A model generated the notes under the pieces. The model did not search any database. It had not been told where the DNA came from and saw only the letters and a program-made list of their open reading frames with translations. From NCBI GenBank assembly GCA_050246015.1, contig JBFWWU010000007.1, forward strand, positions 1-64,000: a stretch of 64,000 nucleotides of DNA, written 5' to 3'. Source of the DNA: JTS-AC122 sp050246015 (GTDB lineage: Bacteria > Planctomycetota > Phycisphaerae > Phycisphaerales > UBA1924). This document shows, in pieces, positions 17,787 to 26,902 of the stretch. Numbering within the stretch: position 1 is the first letter of the stretch; each line of letters opens with the position of its first letter. The position numbers were made by a program, and so were the translations under genes.

Positions 17787-19580
17787 ATGATTGATGAAAT
17801 GCTGATCGCGTCCCTTGGTGTTACCGATTCCGATGCCGACGTCATGCTCCAGCAGGCGCTTGGAAAGCAGTTCGCCGCCGACAAGGGGATGGACTCGCTC
17901 CTGGGCGAGCAGATGACGGACTTCACGCCCGGGACGATCCTGGACGGGAAGATCATCGGCTTCTCGGGCGACTTCGTCGTGGTCGAGGTGGGCCTGAAGT
18001 CCGAGGGCATGATCGCCAAGGACGAGTTCGACAACCTGGCGGAACTGCGCATCGGCGACAAGTTCAAGGTGCTGCTTGAGAATCTCGAATCCGAAGGCGG
18101 GATGATCGAACTCTCCAAGCGCAAGGCCGACCGGATGCTCAACTGGCAGCGCCTCATCGACACCACCCGCGAAGGGGACGTCGTCGAGGGGCGCGTGATG
18201 CGCAAGATCAAGGGCGGGCTGCTGGTGGACATCGGCGTCCCGGTCTTCCTCCCCGCGTCGCAGGTTGACGTACGCCGCCCGGGCGAGATCGGCGACTACA
18301 TCGGGCGCGACATCCGCGCCGCGGTGCTTAAGATCGACACCGAGCGACGCAACATCGTCATCAGCCGCCGCAAACTCATCGAAGAGGAACGCGACAGCGC
18401 CAAACGCCGCCTCATGGAAAACCTCAAAGAGGGCGACATCGTCACCGGCACGGTCAAGAACATCGCCGACTTCGGCGCGTTCGTCGACCTCGGCGGGATC
18501 GACGGGCTACTGCACATCACCGACATGTCCTGGGGACGCATCAACCACCCCAGCGACATGCTCCGCATCGACCAGAAACTCGAGGTCAAGGTCCTCAACA
18601 TCGACCGCGAGAAAGAAAAGATCGCGCTGGGGCTCAAGCAGAAGGAAATCTCTCCGTGGGAAGAGATCGAGAAGAAGTACCCCGTCAACTCCCGCGTCAA
18701 GGGGACCGTGGTCAACATCATGTCCTACGGCGCGTTCGTGCGGCTTGAAGACGGCATCGAGGGCCTCGTGCACATCTCCGAGATGTCCTGGACACGCCGC
18801 GTCAACCACCCCTCCGAGGTCGTGCAGCCCAACCAGGAGGTCGACGTCGTCATCCTCGAAATCGACAAGAACAAACAGGAAATCTCCCTCGGCATGAAGC
18901 AGACCGAGATCAACCCCTGGGAACTCGTCAGCGAGAAGTACCCGCGCGGCACCGTCATCGAGGGCACCGTCCGCAACCTCGCCAACTACGGCGCGTTCGT
19001 CGAGATCGAGCCCGGCATCGACGGCCTGCTCCACGTCTCCGACATCTCCTGGACCAAGAAGGTCACGCACCCCAACGAGGTCTTCAAGAAGGGCGACCGC
19101 ATCCAATGCGTCGTCCTGGACGTGGACCAGTCCAAGCAGCGCGTCGCCCTGGGCCTCAAGCAACTCACCGAGGATCCCTGGGCCCACGCCATCCCCGAGC
19201 ACTACAAGCCCGGCATGGTCGTCCGCGGCAAGATCACCAAGATCACCAACTTCGGCGTCTTCGTCGAACTCGAACAGGACCTCGAAGGCCTCTTGCACAT
19301 CTCTGAACTCGCCGACCACAAGGTCGAGAACCCACAGGACGTCGTCAAGCCCGACGACGAGGTGGATGTCAAGATCCTCCGCGTCGATATCGACGACCGC
19401 AAGATCGGCCTCTCCCTCAAGCGCGCCCAGTGGGGCGACACGGGCGGGGCTACCGGCGGCGGCGAAGGCGGCGACGATGCCCCCTCCGGCGGCGGCGGCG
19501 GCAAGAAAACCAAGTCTCCCAAGCGCGGCGGCATGGACGACCACGGCGCCATGGGCACCGACAAGATCTCGCTTGGGTAA
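17787..19580 (+). CDS. rpsA: 30S ribosomal protein S1
   Basis: A 597-residue protein with six S1 (OB-fold) repeats, starting near residues 47, 130, 212, 297, 384 and 471. Repeats 3-6 carry the pattern NxxxYGAFVxLExGIEGLVHISEMSW or close variants. S1 recruits mRNA to the small subunit. A Gly/Ser/Lys-rich tail of about 40 residues follows the last repeat. The start at ATG 17787 has GAAGGA 5 bases upstream. It is followed by a strong terminator, so it appears to be a single-gene unit. Confidence 0.97.
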   Translation: MIDEMLIASLGVTDSDADVMLQQALGKQFAADKGMDSLLGEQMTDFTPGTILDGKIIGFSGDFVVVEVGLKSEGMIAKDEFDNLAELRIGDKFKVLLENLESEGGMIELSKRKADRMLNWQRLIDTTREGDVVEGRVMRKIKGGLLVDIGVPVFLPASQVDVRRPGEIGDYIGRDIRAAVLKIDTERRNIVISRRKLIEEERDSAKRRLMENLKEGDIVTGTVKNIADFGAFVDLGGIDGLLHITDMSWGRINHPSDMLRIDQKLEVKVLNIDREKEKIALGLKQKEISPWEEIEKKYPVNSRVKGTVVNIMSYGAFVRLEDGIEGLVHISEMSWTRRVNHPSEVVQPNQEVDVVILEIDKNKQEISLGMKQTEINPWELVSEKYPRGTVIEGTVRNLANYGAFVEIEPGIDGLLHVSDISWTKKVTHPNEVFKKGDRIQCVVLDVDQSKQRVALGLKQLTEDPWAHAIPEHYKPGMVVRGKITKITNFGVFVELEQDLEGLLHISELADHKVENPQDVVKPDDEVDVKILRVDIDDRKIGLSLKRAQWGDTGGATGGGEGGDDAPSGGGGGKKTKSPKRGGMDDHGAMGTDKISLG

Positions 19581-19623
19581 ACAGGGATCGAGGGACCCTC
19601 GCATCAAGGAATCCTGCTAGAAC

Positions 19624-19660
19624 AGAGGCACGCGGGCCGTCCCGCGTGCCTCTTTCTCTT
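19624..19660 (+). terminator. Intrinsic terminator of rpsA
   Basis: A perfect 13-bp stem (AGAGGCACGCGGG / CCCGCGTGCCTCT) with a 4-base loop, followed by TTCTCTT, 43 bases after the rpsA stop. Confidence 0.9.
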
Positions 19661-19877
19661 GGGTCCGGGGCGGCGGGTGGCAGGGCGGGGCAGCGTTCAT
19701 GCCCGAAACCGGGCATGCAAAATTCGCGGAACCGGCTCAAATGACCACGCACTTTCCGACCCGCCATGTCATACTACAAAGAGACCCTTCGATCCCGGCT
19801 CCGGCCAATGCCACCGACCGGCCGACGATCACGAGCATCACAGCGACGGACCGCACTCGTCGTAAAAGGAGACCAAC

Positions 19878-20336
19878 ATGTCAACCGTTGCGGACATCCT
19901 CAAGGCCAAGGGGGACAAGGTGCATGTCATCGAGCCGCGCGCCAGCGTGCTCGACGCGGCACGCACGATGAACGTGCACCGCATCGGCGCGCTCGTCGTC
20001 ACCGACACCGCGACGCACTACCCCCAGCACGAGCCCGCCCCGATCATCGGCATCATCACCGAGCGCGACATTCTCACCCGCGTCGTCGCGACCGAGTCGG
20101 ACCCTGCCCACACCGACGTGGGAAGCGTCATGACCACCCCGGTCATCACCTGCGCGCCCTGCACGACGCTGGATGAACTGCGACAGGTCATGCGCCAGAA
20201 ACGCATCCGCCACATGCCCGTCTGGTCCGACATGGGCCTGTGCGGGATGATCTCGATCGGCGATCTCAACCTCGCGCACAACCACGTGATGGAAGAGACG
20301 ATCCGCTACCTCGAGACGTACATGTACCACGGCTAA
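19878..20336 (+). CDS. CBS-domain pair protein
   Basis: A 152-residue protein made almost entirely of two CBS motifs: the first ends IIGIITERDILTRVV, the second spans VMTTPVITCAPCTTLDELRQVM to LCGMISIGDL. Paired CBS domains bind adenine nucleotides and sense energy state or regulate partner proteins. A short C-terminal helix (HNHVMEETIRYLETYM) is typical of stand-alone CBS proteins. The start has AAGGAG at good spacing. It is downstream of the rpsA terminator and followed by a G-rich tandem repeat. Confidence 0.9.
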   Translation: MSTVADILKAKGDKVHVIEPRASVLDAARTMNVHRIGALVVTDTATHYPQHEPAPIIGIITERDILTRVVATESDPAHTDVGSVMTTPVITCAPCTTLDELRQVMRQKRIRHMPVWSDMGLCGMISIGDLNLAHNHVMEETIRYLETYMYHG

Positions 20337-20346
20337 GCCCGCGAGA

Positions 20347-20433
20347 GGCTGGGGGGGTGGGGGGCTGGGACGGTGGGGGGCCGGTGCGGTGGGGGGCTGG
20401 TGCGGTGGGGGGCTGGTGCGGTGGGGGGCTGGT
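20347..20433. repeat. G-rich tandem repeat (16-bp unit)
   Basis: Just after the CBS gene the plus strand holds runs of GGGGGG in a near-perfect 16-base unit (GGTGCGGTGGGGGGCT), about three clean copies preceded by more degenerate ones. It fills the gap between two convergent genes and could form G-quadruplexes. Confidence 0.9.
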
Positions 20434-20435
20434 GA

Positions 20436-21071
20436 TTACCGTCGCCGATGGCGGTCGATGATCTCCCGCACCCGGTACGGCCTCGGGATGTCCCTCACGC
20501 GGATTTCGATGTCGTCCTGCCCGGAACTGGATATCCCGATCGAGCCGACGTTGAACAGACGCTGCTGGAACGTCTGGTCGATCTGGAAGTTCTTGATGTC
20601 CTCATGGCGGACCTCCGTGGTCGTCTTGCTGAAGAGCCCGCGGTAGCAGACGGACCGGCGCGAGGTGATCTCCAGGCTCGAGTCGAGCGACTTGAACTTC
20701 CAGAGAATCAGCGGCACGATGCCTAGGAGCGAGCCGATCGCGCACAGAAGCGGCCCCACGCGGTCGTTGGTCGTCGCCAGCAGGTACCCGGCAAACCCCA
20801 GACCCGCGAGCGCAATCAGGCCCAGCAGCGTGAACCGTCCCGGCCGCGCCCGGAACATCGCAGGACGCAGGTACAGGAGTCGCTCTTCACCCGGGATGGC
20901 GCCGCCGCGGGCGGTAGGCACCGACGTGCCGGTTCCCGGGGCGGTCGCGCCGGCCGGCATCGACGGAACACCGTTCGCCGCGCTGCATCGCGGGCACCGC
21001 ACGGTCGATCCCGCGGCGGCGTCGTCCACCTCGAATCGTTCTTCGCACCCGTCGCAGGTTAGTGAGATCAT
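20436..21071 (-). CDS. Zinc-ribbon and bacterial PH-domain membrane protein
   Basis: A 211-residue protein. The N-terminus MISLTCDGCEERFEV...VRCPRC is a CxxC/CxxC zinc ribbon. After a Pro/Ala/Thr linker come two membrane helices (about 78-115), then a bPH2-type domain (about 125-205) with the usual WKFKSLDSSLEITSRRSVCYRGLFSKTTTEVRHEDIKN pattern in shortened form. The ribbon-helices-PH order is common in planctomycetes; the role is unknown. ATG 21071 places the ribbon right at the N-terminus, as in other zinc-ribbon membrane proteins. It diverges from the PhoU-like gene. Confidence 0.8.
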   Translation of the reverse strand: MISLTCDGCEERFEVDDAAAGSTVRCPRCSAANGVPSMPAGATAPGTGTSVPTARGGAIPGEERLLYLRPAMFRARPGRFTLLGLIALAGLGFAGYLLATTNDRVGPLLCAIGSLLGIVPLILWKFKSLDSSLEITSRRSVCYRGLFSKTTTEVRHEDIKNFQIDQTFQQRLFNVGSIGISSSGQDDIEIRVRDIPRPYRVREIIDRHRRR

Positions 21072-21282
21072 GTGTGTGTCGTTTCTCAGGAATGCCGCGA
21101 CACTGAGCGAGCCCTGCCCCGCGGCGAGGAGTGTATGGCGCCCCACTCCCCGACCCCGCTCGCTCCGAACGGTTCATTCGGAACCGGCCCGGCGGGCTTT
21201 TGCACGCCTTCGCGCCGGCGTCGCTTCGACAGGGCGGCATATCCTGTACGTGCGGAGGGTCGGCACAAGGGCGGCAAGCAGC

Positions 21283-21987
21283 ATGCAGGGAACGTCCAAC
21301 GGGTTCAAGACGCGGCTGGATCGGCTCAAAGCCGACATCGTCGAGCAGAGTCGGCGCGTGCAGGCCATGATCGAGGCGGCGTTCGACGCCGCCTTTGCCA
21401 TGGACGCCGCTCAGGGCGATCGCGTCATCAAAATGGATGAATCCATCGACAAGGTTGACGTCGAGATCGAGCGCGCCAGCGTCACACTTCTCTCCGACGC
21501 CTGCGCCGCGGGTGCCCAACTCCCGCCCGAGCAGGTCCGGCTGATCCTCACCATCGTCAAGGTCAACAACGAACTCGAACGCATCGCGGACGTCGGCGTC
21601 AGCATCGCCGAGCAGATCCGCGCGATCAAACTCGCCGGCTCCGCGCTCCCCGAGACCTTCCGCGTCATGTCCAACAGCGTCATCGGCATCCTGCACGAGG
21701 TCAGTGTCGCCATGGACCGCATCGACGGCAAGCGCGCCCAGCAGGTCCTGGCCAGCGAGGACGCCATCGAGGCGTTCAAAAAATCGATCCTCCGTGATGC
21801 CCAGGTGCGCGTGAGCAAGGGCGTGATCACAGTCGATCAGGCCTTCAGCCTGCTCGAACTGGCCACCTACTGCGAGATCATGGCCGGGCACTGCACCAAC
21901 ATCGCCGAGCAGGTGCTCTACGTCGCCACCGGGCAGATTGTCCGGCACCTGGAAGGGCACTGGGAAAAGTTCGAGTTGCCAGGCTGA
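21283..21987 (+). CDS. PhoU-like protein
   Basis: A 234-residue all-helical protein with two PhoU repeats, recognisable by KMDESIDKVDVEIERASVTLL, VKVNNELERIADVGVSIAEQI and the second-repeat ELATYCEIMAGHCTNIAEQVLY, whose acidic residues usually bind metal. PhoU proteins restrain phosphate uptake through the Pst transporter and PhoR. No pst or pho genes are nearby, so the partner is open. Start ATG 21283 was chosen over a longer unsupported frame. Confidence 0.85.
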   Translation: MQGTSNGFKTRLDRLKADIVEQSRRVQAMIEAAFDAAFAMDAAQGDRVIKMDESIDKVDVEIERASVTLLSDACAAGAQLPPEQVRLILTIVKVNNELERIADVGVSIAEQIRAIKLAGSALPETFRVMSNSVIGILHEVSVAMDRIDGKRAQQVLASEDAIEAFKKSILRDAQVRVSKGVITVDQAFSLLELATYCEIMAGHCTNIAEQVLYVATGQIVRHLEGHWEKFELPG

Positions 21988-22017
21988 GCCCCTCTGCCCT
22001 TCCTGCGACAATCCAAC

Positions 22018-25000
22018 TCATCGATCCTGTTCCCGCTCGATGCGCGCTTGCGCGCGGCGCTTGGCGGCGAACAGCCCGCCCCCTTCGGGTTCTGGCGCTG
22101 GTGGCGCGGACTCCGCTACCGAGCCGTTCGGCTCGGCGGGCTGGGCCGCGATGGGGGGCTCGCCAGAAGGTCCGGGCGGGTTGGGCTCCCCTTGCCTCGC
22201 CGCACGTGCCGCCCGCCGACGCTCCGCCTCCGCACGCACGATCGCCCGGGCGTCGTCCGAACTCAGCGGTGCCGGCTGCGCCTCCGAGGCCACCGCCGCC
22301 TCGCGCTCCTCTTCGACCTTTTTCAACCGGCGCAGCGCCCGCTCGGATTGCCCGGCCCGGCTCGCCATCGCCGCTCGCGCCTGCTCCCGCATGCTCGCGC
22401 CGAACTCCCGGCTCACCAGCCGGTCCCACGCGATCCGCCTCGTCCCGATATCCAGCATCAGCACCACGATCGCCCACAGCAGCAGCGTGCGCCACAGCGG
22501 CAGCCTCGCTTCCGTCGGCTTCACGCCCGAACGATCGTACAGGTTGACCCCCGCCTGCTTCAGGTCGTACACCCTTCCCCCCGAGCGGGCGGCGATCTCC
22601 TCGAGCAACCCGATGTTGGATTGCAGACGCCGGTACTCGATCCCCGACGCCCGCGAAATCCCCCCGATCACCGGCGGCAGCGCCTTGTTCCCCAGCCGAG
22701 GCGCCAGCGCCACCACATGGTTCCCGCTCGCTGGCGCTCGCACCGTCGTTTCATACGCTCCCGGTCCGGTCTGCGACAGCCGGATCGGCGTCCGTTCGCC
22801 CGACGGCGCGTACAGCCAGCCAGGGACCGATAGCAGGTCCAGCGGCTTGCCCTCCGGGCTTGTCGCGTCAAGCCGGATGTGCAGGTCGCTCCCCACGGCT
22901 TCGATCGTCAGTTCCTGCGCGCGGTCGCTCTCCGGCCTCGAGATCAGCCGCGCCAAGTCCGTCCAGAACTGCTTGTACGTCGGCGTCGGAATCCACTCGC
23001 TCGACCACTCGGCGGCGCCCGACGTGAACGCCGCCACCCGCCCCAGACCCACGTTCCAGTGCGCCAGCACCGGCTCGCCCGCCGGGTGCAGCATCGCGGT
23101 CGTCACCAGCGGATCCCCACGGGGCTGCGTCAGCGAGATCCCTCCCAGCGGTGGAATCGGCGAGGGGAGTTTCTCGATGATCGCCGACCCGGTCGCGAGC
23201 GGCACCGGCGTGAACCTCGCTTCCCGCACCATCGGGCTGCGGACCACACGCACGGCGCGGACAAAGATCCGCGGCAGCGTCGTCGGATCGGACACCGGGT
23301 AGAAGACCCCGTCGCCGCGGGACGCCATCGCCCGCAGCGTCGCTTCGTCGCAGTCGTCCCCGATCCCGATGGTCGTGACGTGGATCCCCTTTTCCTTCAG
23401 TCGCCCCGCAAGCCCGGGCAGTTCGTCCTTGTTCTGCGAGCGCCCGTCCGTCAGCACGATCACGTGCTTGAAGTCCGCCGTCACCGTGTCCAGTTGCCTG
23501 CCCGCCTCTTCCAGCGCGGGCGGGATGTTGGTCCCGCCGTCAGGTCGGATGCTGCGGATCGCGTCTGCGGTGCGCAGAGAATCGGTGTTCTTGGACAACC
23601 GCACCAGCACGTCGTACTGGTTATTGAACGTCACGACGCCGACAAGATCGGTCTTGTCCAGCGAGCGGACGGCGATCGCCGCGCCCTCATTGGCGATGTA
23701 CTGCTGCGTCCGCGTCGAGCCCATCACGTGACGCCGCATCGACCCCGAGTTATCCAGCACGAACACGATCGCGACCGCCGGGACGATCAGTTTCTCCGGC
23801 AGGTCAAGTTGCACCGGCAGGATGGGTTCGATCGCCGTGCCCTTCCATCCGCCCGCGCCGAACGATTGCCGCCCCCCGATCATGACCAGCCCGCCTCCCT
23901 GCTCGGTGACGTACGCGGCGAGCATCTCCTGTGCGGGCTTTTCGAACGCGTCCGCCGGCACATTGTCAAGGATGACCAGGTCATACGCCTGCAACCGCAG
24001 TGCGTCGCTGGGAATGCCGTCAGGCGTGACGATCGTCACGTCCAATCCGGCGTCGCGCAGCGTGTCCGGAAGGGCCGACGCCAGCGTCTCCGTTCCCGCG
24101 GCGCCCAGCCCGCCGATCAGCAGCACCGATCCCGTGCCGGGAGTGAATGTGAACGCCTGCGCGCGGTTGTTCGACGCGATGGTGTCCTGCACCGCGCGCC
24201 CGTCGGCCGCTCCCGTCGCCTCGCCCTCGTCGTGCGCAGGGTCCGGCACGTAGATCGCATCGAACTGGTGAAGCCGTCCCTTTGGCAGCCGAACCGGGAT
24301 CACCTCAACATGCCGGCCCGCGACCAGCGACAGCCGCCGGCCCGTCCCCGGGTCGTCCCCGTTGATGTCCATGGGCTGGCCTTCGCGGAGCAGTTCCAGC
24401 GTCCCCTGCGATGCTCCCGCCGTCTCCAGCACGACGCGGACACTGATCACCGAGCCATCCGGCGCCTGCGGCGGGGCATCGACCGATTCGACAAACACCT
24501 CCCGCGTCACGTTGTACGCCAGCGGCACGACATCGATCGGCACCCCGGCGCGCCCCGCGGCGTCGCCCGTACCCGTCGGTGCCCCGGCCCCACGCGATGC
24601 CGATGCCAGGTCGCTGACGGCCCGGATCGCGTCCCCGTCCGTCTCCACCCCGTCGCTGAACAGCACGAGCCGCGGCGTGGAATCCGGCGGGATCATCGCC
24701 GCCGCCAGGCGGATCGCCCGCTCGATGTTCGTCCCCTCGCTCATCGATACATACGGAACGCGGTCCAGGGCGTCGACGCGCGTCGGCGCCACGACCGCCG
24801 CCGCGTCCCCGTCAAACACAACGACCCCCAGTACATCATCGGGCTTCCTCGATTTGCTTGCTTCCCGCAGAAACTCACTCGTGCGGTCCAGCAGACGTCC
24901 CCCGGGTCCTCGTTCCGGCGCCGCCGCTCCCGCGTCCGCAGAAGGTTCGATCGAGCGCGCGGCGAAACGCTGCACCGACCCGGAAACATCGATGACCGCG

Positions 25001-25206
25001 ATGACGGCGATCTTCTCGCTCGTGCGAATCGCCGTGGCGCCGGCCAGCATGCCCGCGATCAACCCGATCAGCACGACCCGCAGCACCGCGGCGGACCAGC
25101 GTCGGACGCGGCTCATCGAACTGAACCACCGCACCGCGGTGATCGCCATCGGCACCGCCAGCAGCGCCAGCAGCAGCCACGCAGGATGTTCAAACCGCAG
25201 GGTCAC
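22018..25206 (-). CDS. Large membrane protein with two VWA domains
   Basis: A 1062-residue protein. Residues 1-60 are a BatA-like membrane hairpin (FEHPAWLLLALLAVPM, second helix about 38-60). Then follow a first von Willebrand factor A domain (metal site DVSGS near 73, later FSDGVETDGD), a region like class I glutamine amidotransferase domains (LILDNVPADAF, GGGLVMIGGRQSFGAGG), a second VWA domain (VLDNSGSM, TDGRSQN, GIGDD), and late membrane helices before a charged Ala/Arg/Glu-rich tail. Such proteins occur widely in planctomycetes, function unknown. The start is GTG. It ends a minus-strand run led by a response regulator. Confidence 0.85.
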   Translation of the reverse strand: MTLRFEHPAWLLLALLAVPMAITAVRWFSSMSRVRRWSAAVLRVVLIGLIAGMLAGATAIRTSEKIAVIAVIDVSGSVQRFAARSIEPSADAGAAAPERGPGGRLLDRTSEFLREASKSRKPDDVLGVVVFDGDAAAVVAPTRVDALDRVPYVSMSEGTNIERAIRLAAAMIPPDSTPRLVLFSDGVETDGDAIRAVSDLASASRGAGAPTGTGDAAGRAGVPIDVVPLAYNVTREVFVESVDAPPQAPDGSVISVRVVLETAGASQGTLELLREGQPMDINGDDPGTGRRLSLVAGRHVEVIPVRLPKGRLHQFDAIYVPDPAHDEGEATGAADGRAVQDTIASNNRAQAFTFTPGTGSVLLIGGLGAAGTETLASALPDTLRDAGLDVTIVTPDGIPSDALRLQAYDLVILDNVPADAFEKPAQEMLAAYVTEQGGGLVMIGGRQSFGAGGWKGTAIEPILPVQLDLPEKLIVPAVAIVFVLDNSGSMRRHVMGSTRTQQYIANEGAAIAVRSLDKTDLVGVVTFNNQYDVLVRLSKNTDSLRTADAIRSIRPDGGTNIPPALEEAGRQLDTVTADFKHVIVLTDGRSQNKDELPGLAGRLKEKGIHVTTIGIGDDCDEATLRAMASRGDGVFYPVSDPTTLPRIFVRAVRVVRSPMVREARFTPVPLATGSAIIEKLPSPIPPLGGISLTQPRGDPLVTTAMLHPAGEPVLAHWNVGLGRVAAFTSGAAEWSSEWIPTPTYKQFWTDLARLISRPESDRAQELTIEAVGSDLHIRLDATSPEGKPLDLLSVPGWLYAPSGERTPIRLSQTGPGAYETTVRAPASGNHVVALAPRLGNKALPPVIGGISRASGIEYRRLQSNIGLLEEIAARSGGRVYDLKQAGVNLYDRSGVKPTEARLPLWRTLLLWAIVVLMLDIGTRRIAWDRLVSREFGASMREQARAAMASRAGQSERALRRLKKVEEEREAAVASEAQPAPLSSDDARAIVRAEAERRRAARAARQGEPNPPGPSGEPPIAAQPAEPNGSVAESAPPAPEPEGGGLFAAKRRAQARIEREQDR

Positions 25207-25259
25207 GCGGGATCGTATTGTCCCGATTCAGGCGCGAGGCGATCAAGCCCCCGGCCTCG

Positions 25260-25667
25260 CTACTCCAGCGGCTCGGACTCGATCCCCGCCTGTTCGCCCT
25301 TCATTTTCTTTTCGACGTACTTCTTGATCCACGTATCGAACGACTTGCCATGTGCCGCGTCCTTCCCGAACTCGATCCGCCGCACATCCGAATACGCCAC
25401 CCGGATCTTCTCTTCGCTCGATCCCCCGATGAGCCTGGCGTACGAGTCGTGCAATGTACTCCCGCGGCGCCGGTCGAAGATGTACCCGCTCAGCGTCTGC
25501 CCCGAGGCCAGCGTGATGGTCACGTCCCCCCGGAAATCGAAGGCTTTCTCCAGCGCCGCCAGCGCGGTCGCCTCGTCCGAGACATCGATGGCCGCGCCCT
25601 GCAGAGTCACGGTCGCATCGGACGCGGACTGGGCCGGCGCAAATGTGGACTTGGTCTCTTGAGGCAT
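25260..25667 (-). CDS. Conserved small protein of unknown function
   Basis: A 135-residue acidic-to-neutral protein I cannot assign. It has no signal peptide or membrane segment. The centre (about 40-105) reads like a beta-rich domain (DVTITLASGQTLSGYIFDRR, EKIRVAYSDVRRIEFGKD), reminiscent of the short domains that modify lipids or nucleic acids but without a named match. It lies 53 bases upstream of the VWA gene and 66 bases after the 118-residue gene on the same strand. Confidence 0.7.
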   Translation of the reverse strand: MPQETKSTFAPAQSASDATVTLQGAAIDVSDEATALAALEKAFDFRGDVTITLASGQTLSGYIFDRRRGSTLHDSYARLIGGSSEEKIRVAYSDVRRIEFGKDAAHGKSFDTWIKKYVEKKMKGEQAGIESEPLE

Positions 25668-25733
25668 TCATCGTTTCCGAAAAACAGGGTGAGAAAAACA
25701 AGAGTTGCGACGCCGACCGCGACGCTCGGCGGG

Positions 25734-26090
25734 TCAACCAAACGTACGCCCGCTCTCCGGATCCATCATCTTCCATTTCAGTTGCCGGCACAGCCGCATG
25801 AGCACCGCCCACGCAAAGTCCTCATCGGTGATCATCACCATCACCTGGGTCACTTCATCCACGGCGGTCGGAATCTCCGCGACAAACCCGGGCCCGTACA
25901 GCCGGCCCATCCCGATCACATCTCCCATTCCCTCCGGGCCCGAGCCGTCCGGGCTGATGTTGTAGTCCGCCATCAGCCCAACGACCTCGCGCACCGTCCC
26001 AAGCGCGGCCATCGTGCCCGTCTTGCTCGATCCGCCGTCCCCCTCCGTCTCTGGCGCCTTCATCAGGATGATCTGTCGTTTGCGCGCCAC
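25734..26090 (-). CDS. Small protein of unknown function next to a response regulator
   Basis: A 118-residue protein with no recognisable domain. The start is GTG (MARKRQIILMKAPE). Features are a Gly-rich central stretch (DGSGPEGMGDVIGMGRLYGPGF) that I quote as 24725-free text only by position (about residues 48-69), and a C-terminal helical part with Trp and Met. Its start is only 3 bases after the stop of the response-regulator gene, so the two are almost surely co-translated, which suggests a shared pathway. Confidence 0.7.
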   Translation of the reverse strand: MARKRQIILMKAPETEGDGGSSKTGTMAALGTVREVVGLMADYNISPDGSGPEGMGDVIGMGRLYGPGFVAEIPTAVDEVTQVMVMITDEDFAWAVLMRLCRQLKWKMMDPESGRTFG

Positions 26091-26093
26091 GGC

Positions 26094-26522
26094 TCAGTCG
26101 TTCCCCCCTTGACCCGAACCCCTCTGTTCGTCTTCGGCGTCCTCGTTGTCCAGCAGTTCGCAGATCACGCGCACCAGGTGCGTTAGCGGTACCGGCTTGA
26201 GCAGATACTTGTCCACCCCCAGCGACTCGGCGTATGCCTGGTGCCGTCGGCCCTCGTTGGCCGTCACCATGATCACGATCGGCGAATCGTCGCGACCCTT
26301 GATCTTCTCGACCACCAGAAACCCCGACCGCTTCGGCAGCATCATGTCCAGCACCACCACGTCCGGTGCGTCTTCCCCCTGGCATGCCGCCACCGCCGCG
26401 TTCCCGTCCTCGACGGTCATCGTGTCGGCTCCCTCGGCTTGCAACGCGGCGTTGAACGACTCAAGGATGTCCTTGTCGTCGTCCACGATCAGGATTCGGA
26501 TGCCTTCCAGTTCGCCGGGCAT
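26094..26522 (-). CDS. Single-domain response regulator
   Basis: A 142-residue CheY-like receiver. The acidic pair is at Asp14-Asp15 (LIVDDDKD), the phospho-acceptor is Asp59 (VVVLDMMLPKRSG), the switch Thr87 lies in IMVTANE and the invariant Lys109 in YLLKP. There is no output domain, only a short acidic Gly-rich tail. An in-frame GTG three codons upstream is the alternative start. No histidine kinase gene is nearby. It opens a minus-strand run with two unknown small proteins and the VWA protein. Confidence 0.9.
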   Translation of the reverse strand: MPGELEGIRILIVDDDKDILESFNAALQAEGADTMTVEDGNAAVAACQGEDAPDVVVLDMMLPKRSGFLVVEKIKGRDDSPIVIMVTANEGRRHQAYAESLGVDKYLLKPVPLTHLVRVICELLDNEDAEDEQRGSGQGGND

Positions 26523-26902
26523 GAACTTCACTCACTCTGCACCGCCGGATACGTCCGGAATCAGCCCACCCATCCCCCAACCCGCTGAATCGTTCCAGTG
26601 ACCGCCAATCTTACCCGCCCTCTCTCGATGAAGCCCCTCAGAACCGCTTGCAATGGCAAGACAGGCAATGCCCGATACCCGCCCACTTCCGTTCCCGCCC
26701 GCTCCCGGAGTCCGATCGGCATCCGTTCCCCGGGCCCCCGCGTGACGCCACGATTGCTTCAGCAAATTCCGCTTCGGTTTTCGGCCCCTGCCTTGTATGC
26801 TGCACTGAGTGGCGACTTGCGTAGATCGGCGTGCAGGGGAACGCGCCAATCGACCAGGAGCGGGGGGCGGGGGGTGGCGGGGGGGAACAGTGGAGACGCA
26901 CC
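26523..26902. other. Intergenic region between divergent genes
   Basis: About 380 bases separating the response regulator (minus) and the large dockerin protein (plus). A short hairpin CCGGA/TCCGG lies near 26550. TATGCT at 26796-26801 is a possible -10 element for the plus-strand gene, without a good -35. The 60 bases before ATG 26903 are very G-rich. No open frame is convincing. Confidence 0.5.

Noticed and set aside
18507..19607. Long acidic open frame antisense to rpsA
   Set aside because: Its residues mirror the S1 repeats on the other strand (Asp/Val/Leu-rich), a typical shadow of a high-G+C gene.
22048..22833. Plus-strand frame opposite the VWA gene
   Set aside because: Arg/Pro-rich shadow without domain; the minus-strand protein is well supported.
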